This document shows, piece after piece, positions 8,676-17,411 of a stretch of 64,000 bases of DNA (positions are counted from its first letter, which is position 1; each line of letters starts with the position of its first letter). The position numbers and the translations under genes were made by a program. The notes under the pieces were generated by a model. The model searched no databases and was not told where the DNA came from. It saw nothing but the letters and a program-made list of their open reading frames with translations. Origin of the DNA: Rugamonas brunnea (GTDB taxonomy: Bacteria > Pseudomonadota > Gammaproteobacteria > Burkholderiales > Burkholderiaceae_D); NCBI RefSeq assembly GCF_014042345.1, contig NZ_JACEZT010000015.1:62001-126000 (forward strand), in the 5' to 3' direction.

Positions 8676-8755
8676 GTTTTTATTCCTTGTAAAAATGGAC
8701 ACCATGATTCGCTGGCGCGACCGGGCCGCGCCAGCGCACTGTTTCAACTATCGCT

Positions 8756-10456
8756 TCACTGGCAACTGAAATTGGCGGCGTCCTCGACGCTGCCGCTGCC
8801 CTTGTACTTCGCCACCTTCGGATAGGCGCACAACGGCCGGCTGCGGCTCGCGGACCAGCTTGCCGGCACGTCGGCGTTGACGCCGCCGCTGTTGCCGGGG
8901 CCACGCACGCTGGCCGTCACGGCGTCCGGCGCCTGGCCCTTCTCGACCCAGTTGACCAGCGGCGTGAGCATGTCGAACTGGTCGGCCGTCGGGCCGCCGC
9001 TGCAATGGTTCATGCCGGGCACGCGGAAGAAGCGGGCAAAGTTGGCCGCATCGCCGCCATTGGCCGCGCGCAGGCTGTCGTACCAGGCGTTGGTGTCGTC
9101 GCTGGAGAAGATCGGATCGCTGGTGCCGTGGTAGGCCAGCAGCTTGGCGCCGCGCTTCTTCAGTGCACCCAGGTCGCTGACGTTGGGCGGCAACATGAAC
9201 GACAGGGCGCTCTCGGTGTAGGTGGCCGTGGTGGCGCCGATCTTGGCCAGCATGTCGTCCAGATTGCCGTTCAGGACGAAGCTGGTGCCATCGAAGCTGG
9301 CCGCGTCCTCGGGCGGCGCCTGCCACACCAGGCCCACGGCGCCGGCATCGCGCTGCATCGGGGAGGTGAACTTCCACGAGGCCCAGCCGGGCGTCGCCAG
9401 CCCGGCGTCATACGGGAAGCCGGCGTAGATCTTCTTGCCGGTGGCGGTGGTGGCGCCGGCGAACAACTGGCCGATAGCCGTCTTTTGCGCTGCGCTCAGG
9501 CAGGTGCCGTCGCGCGCGCCGGCGCAGGTGGGGACGTCGCGTTCCAGGTTGAACGCGGCCTGGCAGGCGGCGCCGTCCTGCACCATGCCATCCTTCACGC
9601 CGTCGAGCGCGTCGCACTTGTCCAGCACCGCGTTCGACACCAGCGTGCGCTCGGCGGCCGTGAAGCCGGTGGACAAGTCGCCCGGCGTGCTGGCCAGCGC
9701 GGCGTAGGTCTTGCCGCCGGCGATATTGGCCGTGGCCGCGAGCGGCAGCCGGAAGCCCGGATCACCGACCAGGAAACCGTCGTACTGGTCGGCGTAGCGG
9801 GCCGCCGCCACCATCGTGTGCCGGCCGCCATTGGAGCAGCCGCCGATGTAGGAACGATCGGGCTCCTTGCCGTAGGCGGTCTTGATCAGCGCCTTGGCCA
9901 TCGGCGTGAGCTTGCCCACGGCCTGGTAGCCATAATCGAGGCGCGCCTGCGGATCGATGCCGAACGAGGGAATCTGCGAACCGTTGTGGCCGGCATCGGA
10001 ACTGATGACGGCGAAACCCTGGTTCAGGGCATGGTCCAGCGGGCCGCCGCCGCCCACCGGGCCGGTGGCCGTGGCGACCACGCCGTCGAGGCCGCCGTTG
10101 GCCTGGTAGAAGAAGCGGCCGTTCCAGTTGACCGGCAGCCGCATTTCGAAGCCGATCGCATAGCGCTTGCCATCGACCGGACTGACGCGCTGGAACATCT
10201 GGCCCGTGACCTGGCAATGCTGCGCCACCGGCTTGCCGGCGACGACCAGCGTGCCGGCGGGAATGTCGTTGGCGGCCGTGATGACCGTGTTGGGATAGGC
10301 GATGCGCGTGGCCAGGTCGGCGCAGGAGGATAGGGTCGCGCCCGTGGCGGCGGCCAGTTGCGGCAGGGGCGCCACGCTGTCGCCGCCACCGCAGGCGGCA
10401 AGCAGCAAGACCGCGCTGGCGGCGGCGGCGGTTCCGGTCAGTTGTCGACCATTCAT
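8756..10456 (-). CDS. tannase/feruloyl esterase family lipoprotein
   Basis: A 566-residue esterase with a lipoprotein signal peptide and a lipobox ending in Cys22 (LLLAAC). The catalytic serine is Ser208 in GGCSNGG. The tannase-family CS-D-HC arrangement is present, with Cys207 beside Ser208 and Cys485 beside His484 in GMNHCSGG, and a probable acid Asp in HGTSDP. Such enzymes hydrolyse feruloyl- or galloyl-esters, here probably at the cell surface or in the periplasm, to supply free acid to the fcs/ech/vdh pathway. The ATG at 10456 has GGAGAC upstream. A ferulate-type operator lies about 250 bases upstream, which supports co-regulation. Confidence 0.85.
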   Translation of the reverse strand: MNGRQLTGTAAAASAVLLLAACGGGDSVAPLPQLAAATGATLSSCADLATRIAYPNTVITAANDIPAGTLVVAGKPVAQHCQVTGQMFQRVSPVDGKRYAIGFEMRLPVNWNGRFFYQANGGLDGVVATATGPVGGGGPLDHALNQGFAVISSDAGHNGSQIPSFGIDPQARLDYGYQAVGKLTPMAKALIKTAYGKEPDRSYIGGCSNGGRHTMVAAARYADQYDGFLVGDPGFRLPLAATANIAGGKTYAALASTPGDLSTGFTAAERTLVSNAVLDKCDALDGVKDGMVQDGAACQAAFNLERDVPTCAGARDGTCLSAAQKTAIGQLFAGATTATGKKIYAGFPYDAGLATPGWASWKFTSPMQRDAGAVGLVWQAPPEDAASFDGTSFVLNGNLDDMLAKIGATTATYTESALSFMLPPNVSDLGALKKRGAKLLAYHGTSDPIFSSDDTNAWYDSLRAANGGDAANFARFFRVPGMNHCSGGPTADQFDMLTPLVNWVEKGQAPDAVTASVRGPGNSGGVNADVPASWSASRSRPLCAYPKVAKYKGSGSVEDAANFSCQ

Positions 10457-10682
10457 TGGTTTGTCTCCGGTTTGATTGTTATGACTGCACATGGTTGGCC
10501 GGGCTGCTGGTGGCCACGCTGCCTGACGGCAGGCGGCCCGCCGCGGGGCACCCGGTTTTCTTTCCCGCAGCGTGAAAGCGGTTGGTCCTGGCGCGGACGC
10601 GCGAGGGCGGGCATCTCCTTCGACAAGGGCGTACGCCGCCCTGCCTTTCGCATGGATTGATGGGCTGTGAAATGACTGGATA

Positions 10683-10725
10683 ATATCAGGAAGTATATCA
10701 AGTTAATTATCAAGTTACCTGATAT
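10683..10725. promoter_or_regulatory. extended ATATCAGG...CCTGATAT site upstream of the feruloyl esterase
   Basis: An outer inverted pair, ATATCAGG at 10683-10690 and CCTGATAT at 10718-10725, encloses two direct copies of TATCAAGTTA. The right end ATCAAGTTACCTGAT (10709-10723) shares TACCTGATA with the ech operator. The 490-base gap between the esterase (start 10456) and the PEP-CTERM gene (start 10947) holds this element and otherwise only AT-rich sequence near 10730-10930 with no recognised gene. The distance from the esterase start is long, so an extended 5' leader must be assumed. Confidence 0.5.
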
Positions 10726-10946
10726 CTAATATGCTTATAGCGGTTTCCTAAATTGCAACACTCAAGAAAATTTTGATGACCGGGTTTGGCTGGTGCTGGC
10801 GTCCAGTAATTGCGGCGATACAACAATGACCAGAAGGAAATGATGGAAAAATGCAAAAATAGTGTTTTTGTGTATAGACAATTTGTTATCATTACTGCTC
10901 TTATACAAAACACTGCGGTCAACCGCCATCGTCGAAAGGGATCTCC

Positions 10947-11585
10947 ATGAAATTGAAGCGCATCGCCACCAGCCTGACCATCGCCACCGCCTTCCTGTGC
11001 GGCGCAGCCCACGCCGATACGACCTACACCAACACCGGCGTCATCGGCTCCCCGATCTACTCGATGGGCGCCCCCGACACGACCAGCTATGGCGAATTCT
11101 TCACCGCGCCCGGCGGCGTCCTGAAGAGCTTCACCTTCCAGGCACTGTCCGGCGTCAGCGGCAATGTCGACCTCACCATTGCCGCCTGGGATGGCAGCAA
11201 GCCAGTCGGTCCGGCCCTGTACACCAGCGCACCGATCAGCTACAACGGCGGCGTCCAGTACCTGGGCGCGAATGGCATCAACCTGACCCTGACCGCCGGC
11301 ACCAACTACATCGCCTACCTGACCGTGGCCGGCGTAGCGTCGCCGATGTCCGAAGTGAGCATCGCCGGTTCGAATTCGGATGGCGGCCTGGGTGGCGGCT
11401 TCCGTTTCCTGAATTCGGCCGGCACCGATCCGCTGACTCTGCAAACGCCGTGGTCGAGCTGGTACGTGCCGGCGATGGCCTACACCGCCACCTTCGCCCC
11501 CGCCGTCCCTGAGCCTGAAACCTACGGCATGATGCTGGCTGGTCTGGCACTGGTCGGTGTGCTGGCGCGCCGCAAACGCGCCTGA
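10947..11585 (+). CDS. PEP-CTERM sorted exported protein
   Basis: A 212-residue exported protein. A signal peptide (TIATAFLCGAAHA) starts it, a beta-rich body with no recognised enzymatic motif follows, and the C terminus is a canonical PEP-CTERM tail: VPEPETYG, a hydrophobic helix (MMLAGLALVGVLA) and RRKRA. Proteins of this class are processed by exosortase and are linked to exopolysaccharide or biofilm matrix formation; no exosortase gene lies in the window. The ATG at 10947 has AAAGGGAT upstream. Function beyond sorting cannot be inferred. Confidence 0.85.
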   Translation: MKLKRIATSLTIATAFLCGAAHADTTYTNTGVIGSPIYSMGAPDTTSYGEFFTAPGGVLKSFTFQALSGVSGNVDLTIAAWDGSKPVGPALYTSAPISYNGGVQYLGANGINLTLTAGTNYIAYLTVAGVASPMSEVSIAGSNSDGGLGGGFRFLNSAGTDPLTLQTPWSSWYVPAMAYTATFAPAVPEPETYGMMLAGLALVGVLARRKRA

Positions 11586-11625
11586 TCGTCCCGCTCCCGC
11601 ACGCGTTACACGCGCTACAATGCGC

Positions 11626-11656
11626 TTGACCTTCCCATCGCGGGAAGGTGCAGACT
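11626..11656 (+). promoter_or_regulatory. MerR-type promoter/operator in front of cueR
   Basis: A -35 element TTGACC (11626-11631) and a -10-like CAGACT (11651-11656) are separated by 19 bases, the over-long spacing typical of MerR-activated promoters. A perfect dyad, ACCTTCCC / GGGAAGGT (11629-11649), occupies the spacer and matches the CueR box type. It drives cueR itself; no copper exporter gene is adjacent. Confidence 0.8.
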
Positions 11657-11685
11657 GGTGGCCACCACGCTACGGGAGCAGGTCG

Positions 11686-12153
11686 ATGAATATAGGGGAA
11701 GTCGCCGCGATCTCCGGGGTCTCGGCGAAAAAGATACGGCACTATGAGAGTATCGGCCTGCTGCCGCAGCCGGGCCGCTCGGATGCCGGCTACCGGCGCT
11801 ATGGCGACAAGGATGTGGCGCGGTTGCGCTTCATCCGCCATTGCCGCGACCTTGGTTTCGCGCTGGACCAGGTGGGCGAATTGCTCGACCTGTGGCAGAA
11901 CCGGGAACGCTCCAGCCGCCAGGTCAAGGCGCTGGCACAGGCGCATCTGGCCGAGCTGGATGCAAAACTGCAGGAACTCCAGCAAATGCGCACCGCGCTG
12001 GAAAGCCTGGTGAACTGCTGCCACGGCGACGAACGGCCCGATTGTCCCATCATCGAATCACTGGAAGCAGCCGAAGCGGCTGAAGCGGCGCCACCGCCGG
12101 CCGCCCTGCCCCTGGCCAGCCTGCCCGTGCAACGCCGCGCCCGGACGCGCTGA
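11686..12153 (+). CDS. cueR: copper/silver-responsive MerR-family activator CueR
   Basis: A 155-residue MerR protein. The helix-turn-helix runs from MNIGEVAAISGVSAKKIRHYE, with the wing at RSDAGYRRY. The metal-binding loop has Cys112 and Cys120 in the C-x7-C spacing of E. coli CueR at the same residue numbers, and Ser77, associated with monovalent-metal selectivity, is also present. The Ala/Pro-rich C-terminal tail is longer than in E. coli. It is convergent with pntB and shares a bidirectional terminator with it. Its usual target copA is not in view, so the regulated exporter must be elsewhere. Confidence 0.88.
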   Translation: MNIGEVAAISGVSAKKIRHYESIGLLPQPGRSDAGYRRYGDKDVARLRFIRHCRDLGFALDQVGELLDLWQNRERSSRQVKALAQAHLAELDAKLQELQQMRTALESLVNCCHGDERPDCPIIESLEAAEAAEAAPPPAALPLASLPVQRRARTR

Positions 12154-12177
12154 TCACCCTTCGCATCGCGATAAAAA

Positions 12178-12203
12178 AAAGGCCAATCCGAAGATTGGCC
12201 TTT
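12178..12203. terminator. bidirectional terminator between cueR and pntB
   Basis: Stem AAAGGCCAATC pairs with GATTGGCCTTT around a CGAA loop. The minus-strand transcript continues into eight T residues, a strong intrinsic terminator for pntAB; the plus-strand transcript of cueR ends with only three T residues. Confidence 0.85.
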
Positions 12204-12231
12204 CGCACATCACATCAACTGCTGCCTGCGA

Positions 12232-13659
12232 TTACGCTGCCGCTTTCAGGGCCGCCAGCACCTCATCCAGCATCTTCTTCGCGTCACCGAACAGCATGCG
12301 GTTGTTCTCCTTGTAGAACAGCGGATTGTCGACGCCCGCGTAGCCGGAGGCCATGCTGCGCTTCATCACGATCGAGTTCTTCGCCTTCCACACCTCCAGC
12401 ACCGGCATGCCGGCGATCGGGCTGGACGGATCGTCCTGCGCGGCCGGGTTGACGATGTCGTTGGCGCCGATGACCATCGCGATATCGGTGTCGCCGAAAT
12501 CATCGTTCAGTTCATCCATCTCCTGCACGATATCGTACGGCACCTTGGCCTCGGCCAGCAGCACGTTCATGTGGCCCGGCATACGGCCCGCCACCGGGTG
12601 GATACCGAAGCGCACATTCACGCCCTTGGAGCGCAGATACTGGGTGATCTCATTCACCGTGTGCTGCGCCTGCGCCACCGCCATGCCGTAGCCCGGCACG
12701 ATGATCACGTTCTTCGCTTCGCGCAGCATCTCGCTGGTCTCGGCGGCGGTCACGGCCACTACTTCGCCTTCCGGTTGGGCGGCGCCGCCACCACCGGCTG
12801 CAGGCTTGGTGGCGCCACCGCCAAAGCCACCCGCGATCACGCTGATGAAGTTGCGGTTCATCGCGCGGCACATGATGTAGGACAGGATCGCACCCGAGGA
12901 ACCGACCAGCGCGCCGGTCACGATCAGCAGGTCGTTGTTGAGCATGAAGCCGGTGGCCGCAGCCGCCCAACCGGAATAGCTGTTCAGCATCGACACCACC
13001 ACTGGCATGTCGGCGCCGCCGATGGCCATCACCATGTGCACGCCGAACAACAGCGCGATCACGGTCATCACGACCAGCGGCAGCATGCCGTCGGATACCG
13101 ATTCGGCGCCCAGGAAACGCTGGCCGACGACGATCACCACCAGCAGGCCGATCAGGTTGAGCCAGTGACGGCCAGGCAGCAGCAGCGGCTTGCCGCCCAC
13201 GCGGCCCGACAGTTTGCCGAACGCGATCAGGGAACCGGACAGCGTGATGGCGCCAATCAGCACGCCGATGTAGATTTCCACCTCATGGATCGTCTTTTCC
13301 GCGCCGGCCAGCTGGGCCGATACGGACGGATCGATGTAGTTGGCGTAGCCGACCAGCGTGGCGGCCAGGCCGACCAGGCTGTGCATCAATGCCACCAGTT
13401 CCGGCATTTGCGTCATCTGCACGGTGCGCGCCGCGTACAGGCCCAGCGAGCCGCCGGCGACCATGGCGGCCACGATCCACGACAGGCCGGAGGCCGTCAC
13501 GTGCGGGCCCAGGACCGTGGCCAGCACGGCGATCGCCATGCCGATCATGCCGTAGGCGTTGCCGCGCCGCGCCGATTCCGGGTGCGACAGGCCGCCCAGG
13601 CTCAGGATGAACAGGATCGTCGCCCCCAGGTAGGCGACGGTGGTGAGACTTTCAGACAT
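12232..13659 (-). CDS. pntB: NAD(P) transhydrogenase subunit beta
   Basis: A 475-residue inner-membrane protein. The N-terminal half has about nine hydrophobic segments, beginning with AYLGATILFILSLGGL. The C-terminal half is the NADP-binding dIII domain with VPGYGMAVAQAQH, FGIHPVAGRMPGHMNVLL and GANDIVNPAAQDDPSSPI. With PntA it couples proton entry to hydride transfer from NADH to NADP+, supplying NADPH. It starts 18 bases after pntA, clearly as one operon. Confidence 0.95.
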   Translation of the reverse strand: MSESLTTVAYLGATILFILSLGGLSHPESARRGNAYGMIGMAIAVLATVLGPHVTASGLSWIVAAMVAGGSLGLYAARTVQMTQMPELVALMHSLVGLAATLVGYANYIDPSVSAQLAGAEKTIHEVEIYIGVLIGAITLSGSLIAFGKLSGRVGGKPLLLPGRHWLNLIGLLVVIVVGQRFLGAESVSDGMLPLVVMTVIALLFGVHMVMAIGGADMPVVVSMLNSYSGWAAAATGFMLNNDLLIVTGALVGSSGAILSYIMCRAMNRNFISVIAGGFGGGATKPAAGGGGAAQPEGEVVAVTAAETSEMLREAKNVIIVPGYGMAVAQAQHTVNEITQYLRSKGVNVRFGIHPVAGRMPGHMNVLLAEAKVPYDIVQEMDELNDDFGDTDIAMVIGANDIVNPAAQDDPSSPIAGMPVLEVWKAKNSIVMKRSMASGYAGVDNPLFYKENNRMLFGDAKKMLDEVLAALKAAA

Positions 13660-13676
13660 TGTTAGCCCTCTTCGAA

Positions 13677-15260
13677 TTATTTGCGGAACATCGCCAGCAT
13701 GCGGCGCGTGACGGCGAAGCCGCCGAACATATTGATCGCGGTCAGCACGATACCGATCATGGCCAGCCAGCGGATCGCATCAGCCGGACGGGCCAGGGCC
13801 GCGTCCACCGGCGGTGCGATCTGCACCAGCGCGCCGATGGCGATAATGCTGGAAATGGCGTTGGTCACGCTCATCAGCGGCGTATGCAGGGCCGGCGTCA
13901 CGTTCCACACCACCATGTAGCCGATGAAGCAGGCCAGCACGAACACCGTGAAGTGGCCGAGGAAGGCGGCTGGAGCGAACGCGCCGATCGCCAGCAGCAG
14001 CGCGGCGGCCACGCCGAACATGGCGACCACGCGCCCGGTCGAGGCGGGCGCGGACGGCGCGCCATGGCCGTGCGCCTTGGGCGCCGGGGCGGCCGCAGCC
14101 GGCTTGGGGGCCGGTGGCGGCGGCGCCTTGGGCGCTGGCGGCGGCCACGTGACTTCGCCCTGCTTGATCACGGTCAGGCCGCGAATGGCGTCGTCCTCCA
14201 TGTTGACGTTGATGACGCCATCCTTGGTCTTGCACAGTTCCTCGGTCAGGCGCAGCAGGTTGTTCGAATACAGGGTCGACGATTGCTTGGACAGGCGGCT
14301 CACCAGGTCGGTGTAGCCGACGATGGTCACGCCATGCTGCACCACCACCTGGCCCGGCACGGTCAGCTCGCAGTTGCCGCCCTGTTCGGCGGCCATGTCC
14401 ACGATCACGCTGCCCGGCTTCATGCTGCGCACCATGTCGGCCGTGATCAGCCGGGGCGCCGGTTTGCCGGGGATCAGGGCGGTGGTGATGATGATGTCCA
14501 CCTCCTTGGCCTGCTGGGCGTACATGGCGCGCTGGGCCTGCTGGAAGCCCTCGCTCATCACCTTGGCGTAACCGCCGCCGCCGCCGCCCTCTTCCTCGTA
14601 GTCGACCTTGACGAATTCACCGCCCAGCGACACCACCTGGTCGGCCACTTCGGCCCGGGTGTCGTTGGCGCGCACGATGGCGCCCAGGCCCACGGCCGTG
14701 CCGATCGCCGCCAGGCCGGCCACACCGGCGCCGGCGATGAAGACCTTGGCCGGCGGGATCTTGCCGGCCGCCGTCACCTGGCCGTTGAAGAAGCGGCCAA
14801 ACGCGTTGGCTGCCTCGATCACGGCGCGATAGCCGGCCACGCCAGCCATGGAAGTGAGCGCGTCCATCTTCTGAGCGCGGCTCAGGGTACGCGGCAGCGC
14901 GTCGATCGCCAGCACGGTGGCCTTCTTGGCCGCCAGTTGCTGCAGCAATTCGGGGTTCTGGGCCGGCCAGATGAAGGACACCAGCGTGCTGCCTTCACGC
15001 ACCAGCGCCACTTCCTCCGGGTTCGGACCCCTTACCTTGAAGACGATGTCGGCCTGCGCCCAAAGCTCGGGGGCGCTGGGGACGATGCGCGCGCCGGCGG
15101 CGCGGTAGGCATCGTCACTGAAATTGGCGGCATCGCCGGCCCCCGTTTCCACGGCGACCGAGAAGCCCAGTTTAATGAGCTTTTCGACCACCTCGGGCAC
15201 GGTGGCGACGCGTTTCTCCTGCGGGTAAACTTCACGTGGCACAGCTATCGTTAGTGACAT
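13677..15260 (-). CDS. pntA: NAD(P) transhydrogenase subunit alpha
   Basis: A 527-residue protein holding the NAD-binding dI domain (from IAVPREVYPQEKRVATVP; Rossmann loop IAGAGVAGLAAIGTA) followed by membrane segments. The single-chain form matches the E. coli arrangement rather than the split PntAA/PntAB form seen in some bacteria. A proline/alanine-rich linker containing PPPAPKAPPPPAP joins the two parts at about residues 365-400. First gene of the pntAB operon. Confidence 0.95.
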   Translation of the reverse strand: MSLTIAVPREVYPQEKRVATVPEVVEKLIKLGFSVAVETGAGDAANFSDDAYRAAGARIVPSAPELWAQADIVFKVRGPNPEEVALVREGSTLVSFIWPAQNPELLQQLAAKKATVLAIDALPRTLSRAQKMDALTSMAGVAGYRAVIEAANAFGRFFNGQVTAAGKIPPAKVFIAGAGVAGLAAIGTAVGLGAIVRANDTRAEVADQVVSLGGEFVKVDYEEEGGGGGGYAKVMSEGFQQAQRAMYAQQAKEVDIIITTALIPGKPAPRLITADMVRSMKPGSVIVDMAAEQGGNCELTVPGQVVVQHGVTIVGYTDLVSRLSKQSSTLYSNNLLRLTEELCKTKDGVINVNMEDDAIRGLTVIKQGEVTWPPPAPKAPPPPAPKPAAAAPAPKAHGHGAPSAPASTGRVVAMFGVAAALLLAIGAFAPAAFLGHFTVFVLACFIGYMVVWNVTPALHTPLMSVTNAISSIIAIGALVQIAPPVDAALARPADAIRWLAMIGIVLTAINMFGGFAVTRRMLAMFRK

Positions 15261-15303
15261 ATATTTTTCCTGTTATTCCATGAAAACCTGGGTCAATGGC
15301 GGG

Positions 15304-16110
15304 TCAAACACACAGGTACCCCCCATCGACGTTGAGAACAGCCCCTGTAGTGTAACTCGACGCGGCCGAAGCGAGGTAGAGCACTGTACCTGCCATCTCG
15401 GAAGGCTGGGCGGCACGGCGCATCGGCACGTGCGCCAGCAGCTGTTTGAGCACGGCCGGCGACTCCTTCAGCGCGGTGGTGAACTTGGTGTCCGTGAAGC
15501 CCGGCAGCAGCGCGTTGCAGCGCACGCCCGCCAGCGCCAGCTCGACGGCGAAGGCCTTGGTCATGGAGATGACGGCCGCCTTGGTGATCGAGTAGATCCC
15601 CTGGTGCAGGCCCGGAATGACGCCGTTCACGGACGCCACATTGATGATGGAACCGCCACCATTGGCGGCCATCAGCCTGGCGCCATGGGTGGACATGAAG
15701 AAGTAGCCGCGGATGTTGACGTCCACCGTCTTCTGGAACGCGTCGGCGCTGGTGTCGGTGATGGGGCCGAAATACGGGCTGGTGGCGGCGTTGTTGACCA
15801 GGATGTCGAGGCGGCCGTGGCGCGCGGCCAGTTGCGCGTACAGGGCCTCGATCTGCGCCATGTCGCCGATGTGGCAGGCCGCCGCTTCGGCCGAGCCGCC
15901 GGCGGCCACGATGTCGTCGGCCACGCGCTGGCAGTCGTCGACGCGGCGGCTGGTGACGATCACGTGCGCGCCGCTGGCGGCCAGCAGGCGGGCGACTTCC
16001 TCGCCGATGCCACGGCTGGCGCCGGTGACCAGGGCGACCTTGCCGGCCAGGTCGAACAGATTGGATGGGTGCATGCTCGTGTGCTCCTGAAGGTGGGAAT
16101 GGTCGCTCAT
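15304..16110 (-). CDS. short-chain dehydrogenase/reductase
   Basis: A 268-residue classical SDR. The cofactor loop TGASRGIG is at 29-36, the NNA motif at about 106, and the catalytic triad is Ser160, Tyr173 and Lys177. Arg54-Arg56 after the second strand suggests NADP(H) preference. The ATG at 16110 overlaps the stop codon of the upstream kinase-like gene (ATGA), so translation is coupled. Such SDR/APH pairs are common with fatty-acid or acyl-CoA genes in Burkholderiales, but the substrate is unknown. Confidence 0.85.
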   Translation of the reverse strand: MSDHSHLQEHTSMHPSNLFDLAGKVALVTGASRGIGEEVARLLAASGAHVIVTSRRVDDCQRVADDIVAAGGSAEAAACHIGDMAQIEALYAQLAARHGRLDILVNNAATSPYFGPITDTSADAFQKTVDVNIRGYFFMSTHGARLMAANGGGSIINVASVNGVIPGLHQGIYSITKAAVISMTKAFAVELALAGVRCNALLPGFTDTKFTTALKESPAVLKQLLAHVPMRRAAQPSEMAGTVLYLASAASSYTTGAVLNVDGGYLCV

Positions 16111-17183
16111 CGCACGCTGCCGCCGGTCGTGATCACGGCCCGGCAGCGCTGCCCCAGGTAGCGCACCATCTCGCCGAAGCCGGCGAACTGCGGGTTGGTG
16201 GTCTGGCCCAGCGCGTAGCGGCGGTAGATCTGCTGCGCGATCACCATCAGGCGGAACAGGCCGAACACCTCATAGAACGCGAAGTCGCCGATGTCGGTGC
16301 CGGTGCGCTCGGCGTAGTAGGCCAGCACTTCGCGCCGCGTCAGCATGCCCGGCGCGTGGGTGGGCTGGCGGCGCGAGGCCAGGAAGGCCGCTTCGTCGCC
16401 CGCTTCCACCCAGTAGGCCAGCGAGCCGCCCAGGTCCATCAGCGGGTCGCCGATGGTCGCCATTTCCCAGTCGAGCACACCGATCACGCGGGTGGGATCG
16501 ACCGGGTCCAGCACAACGTTATCAAAACGGTAATCGTTATGAATCACGCACTGGCGCGTGTCGCGCTGCGGCCGCACGGCGCCCAGCCAGGCCACCACGT
16601 CCTCGCAGGCGTCGGTGCCCTCGGTCAGCGCGCGCTGCCAGCGCCCGGTCCAGCCGTCGTACTGGCGCGCCACGTAGCCTTCGCCCTTGCCCAGCGCGGC
16701 GATCCCGGGCTGCGACGTATCGACCGCATGCAGTTCGATCAGGCGGTCCAGCACATTGGTGCACAGCTGGCGCACGCCGGCCGTGTCCAGGCCCAGGGTG
16801 GGCGGCAGGTCGCGCCGCAGGATGATGCCCGGCAGGCATTCCATGGCGAAGCACGGCGCGCCGACCACGGCGGGATCGTCGCAGCGCGCCAGGATGGCCG
16901 GCACGTAGGGATAGCTGGCTTTCAGGGCCGCCATCACGGCCGCCTCGCGCAGCATGTCGTGCGCGCCCGCGCCAGCGGCGCCGGCCGGGGCGCGGCGCAG
17001 CACCTGGGCGCGCTCGCCATAGTTGACCAGGTAGGTCAGGTTGGACGCGCCGCCCTGGAACTGGCGGAGCTGCGGCTCCCCTTCCAGCCCGGCGATCGCG
17101 CCCTTGAGCCAGGCGTCCAGGCGGGCCATGTCGAGCCGGTCTTCATCGCGCACGGGGCGGGCGTCGGTCATCGCGGTGCTCAT
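16107..17183 (-). CDS. APH-family phosphotransferase (ACAD10/11-like kinase domain)
   Basis: A 358-residue aminoglycoside-phosphotransferase-fold protein. It has the catalytic HNDYRFDN loop (H-x-D-x4-N), the magnesium-binding GVLDWEMATIGDP segment and an N-terminal nucleotide site near GGASNLTYLV. This branch corresponds to the kinase domain of ACAD10/11, which phosphorylates hydroxyacyl-CoA in 4-hydroxy-acid catabolism; antibiotic resistance is not implied. The ATG at 17183 has AAGGAG six bases upstream. It forms an overlapping pair with the SDR and is divergent from a LysR regulator. Confidence 0.8.
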   Translation of the reverse strand: MSTAMTDARPVRDEDRLDMARLDAWLKGAIAGLEGEPQLRQFQGGASNLTYLVNYGERAQVLRRAPAGAAGAGAHDMLREAAVMAALKASYPYVPAILARCDDPAVVGAPCFAMECLPGIILRRDLPPTLGLDTAGVRQLCTNVLDRLIELHAVDTSQPGIAALGKGEGYVARQYDGWTGRWQRALTEGTDACEDVVAWLGAVRPQRDTRQCVIHNDYRFDNVVLDPVDPTRVIGVLDWEMATIGDPLMDLGGSLAYWVEAGDEAAFLASRRQPTHAPGMLTRREVLAYYAERTGTDIGDFAFYEVFGLFRLMVIAQQIYRRYALGQTTNPQFAGFGEMVRYLGQRCRAVITTGGSVR

Positions 17184-17349
17184 GCGTGCTCCTTTCCGGC
17201 GGCGTGCCATGGTAAGGGGTTGTTGGCGGCCACGCCGCGCGAGACAGGCGCGCGGCAACGTTCAAACGTCGTGAAATCCATGATGTAAAGTCCAGGCTGT
17301 TGTGATACAGCCAGCGTACGCGAATTGAACCCATCCATAAAATGAATAT

Positions 17350-17365
17350 TAGTAATGCAGTACTA
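17350..17365. promoter_or_regulatory. inverted repeat in the divergent kinase/LysR promoter region
   Basis: TAGTA and TACTA flank six bases (ATGCAG) within an AT-rich patch 47 bases upstream of the LysR start. It is a candidate LysR site for control of the divergent APH/SDR pair and autoregulation. Identified by symmetry only. Confidence 0.4.
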
Positions 17366-17411
17366 TAAATGCGGTTAATATGCTGGGAATCGCTCCCCAT
17401 CCCGCCACATC

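Noticed and set aside
10453..10713. 86-codon frame ending at the feruloyl-esterase start
   Set aside because: Its stop overlaps the esterase ATG, but the translation lacks a signal or motif, has no ribosome site and crosses the proposed operator; treated as leader sequence.
16107..17183. Aminoglycoside resistance gene
   Set aside because: Fold and motifs are APH-like, but the ACAD10-type signature and the SDR partner point to metabolism.
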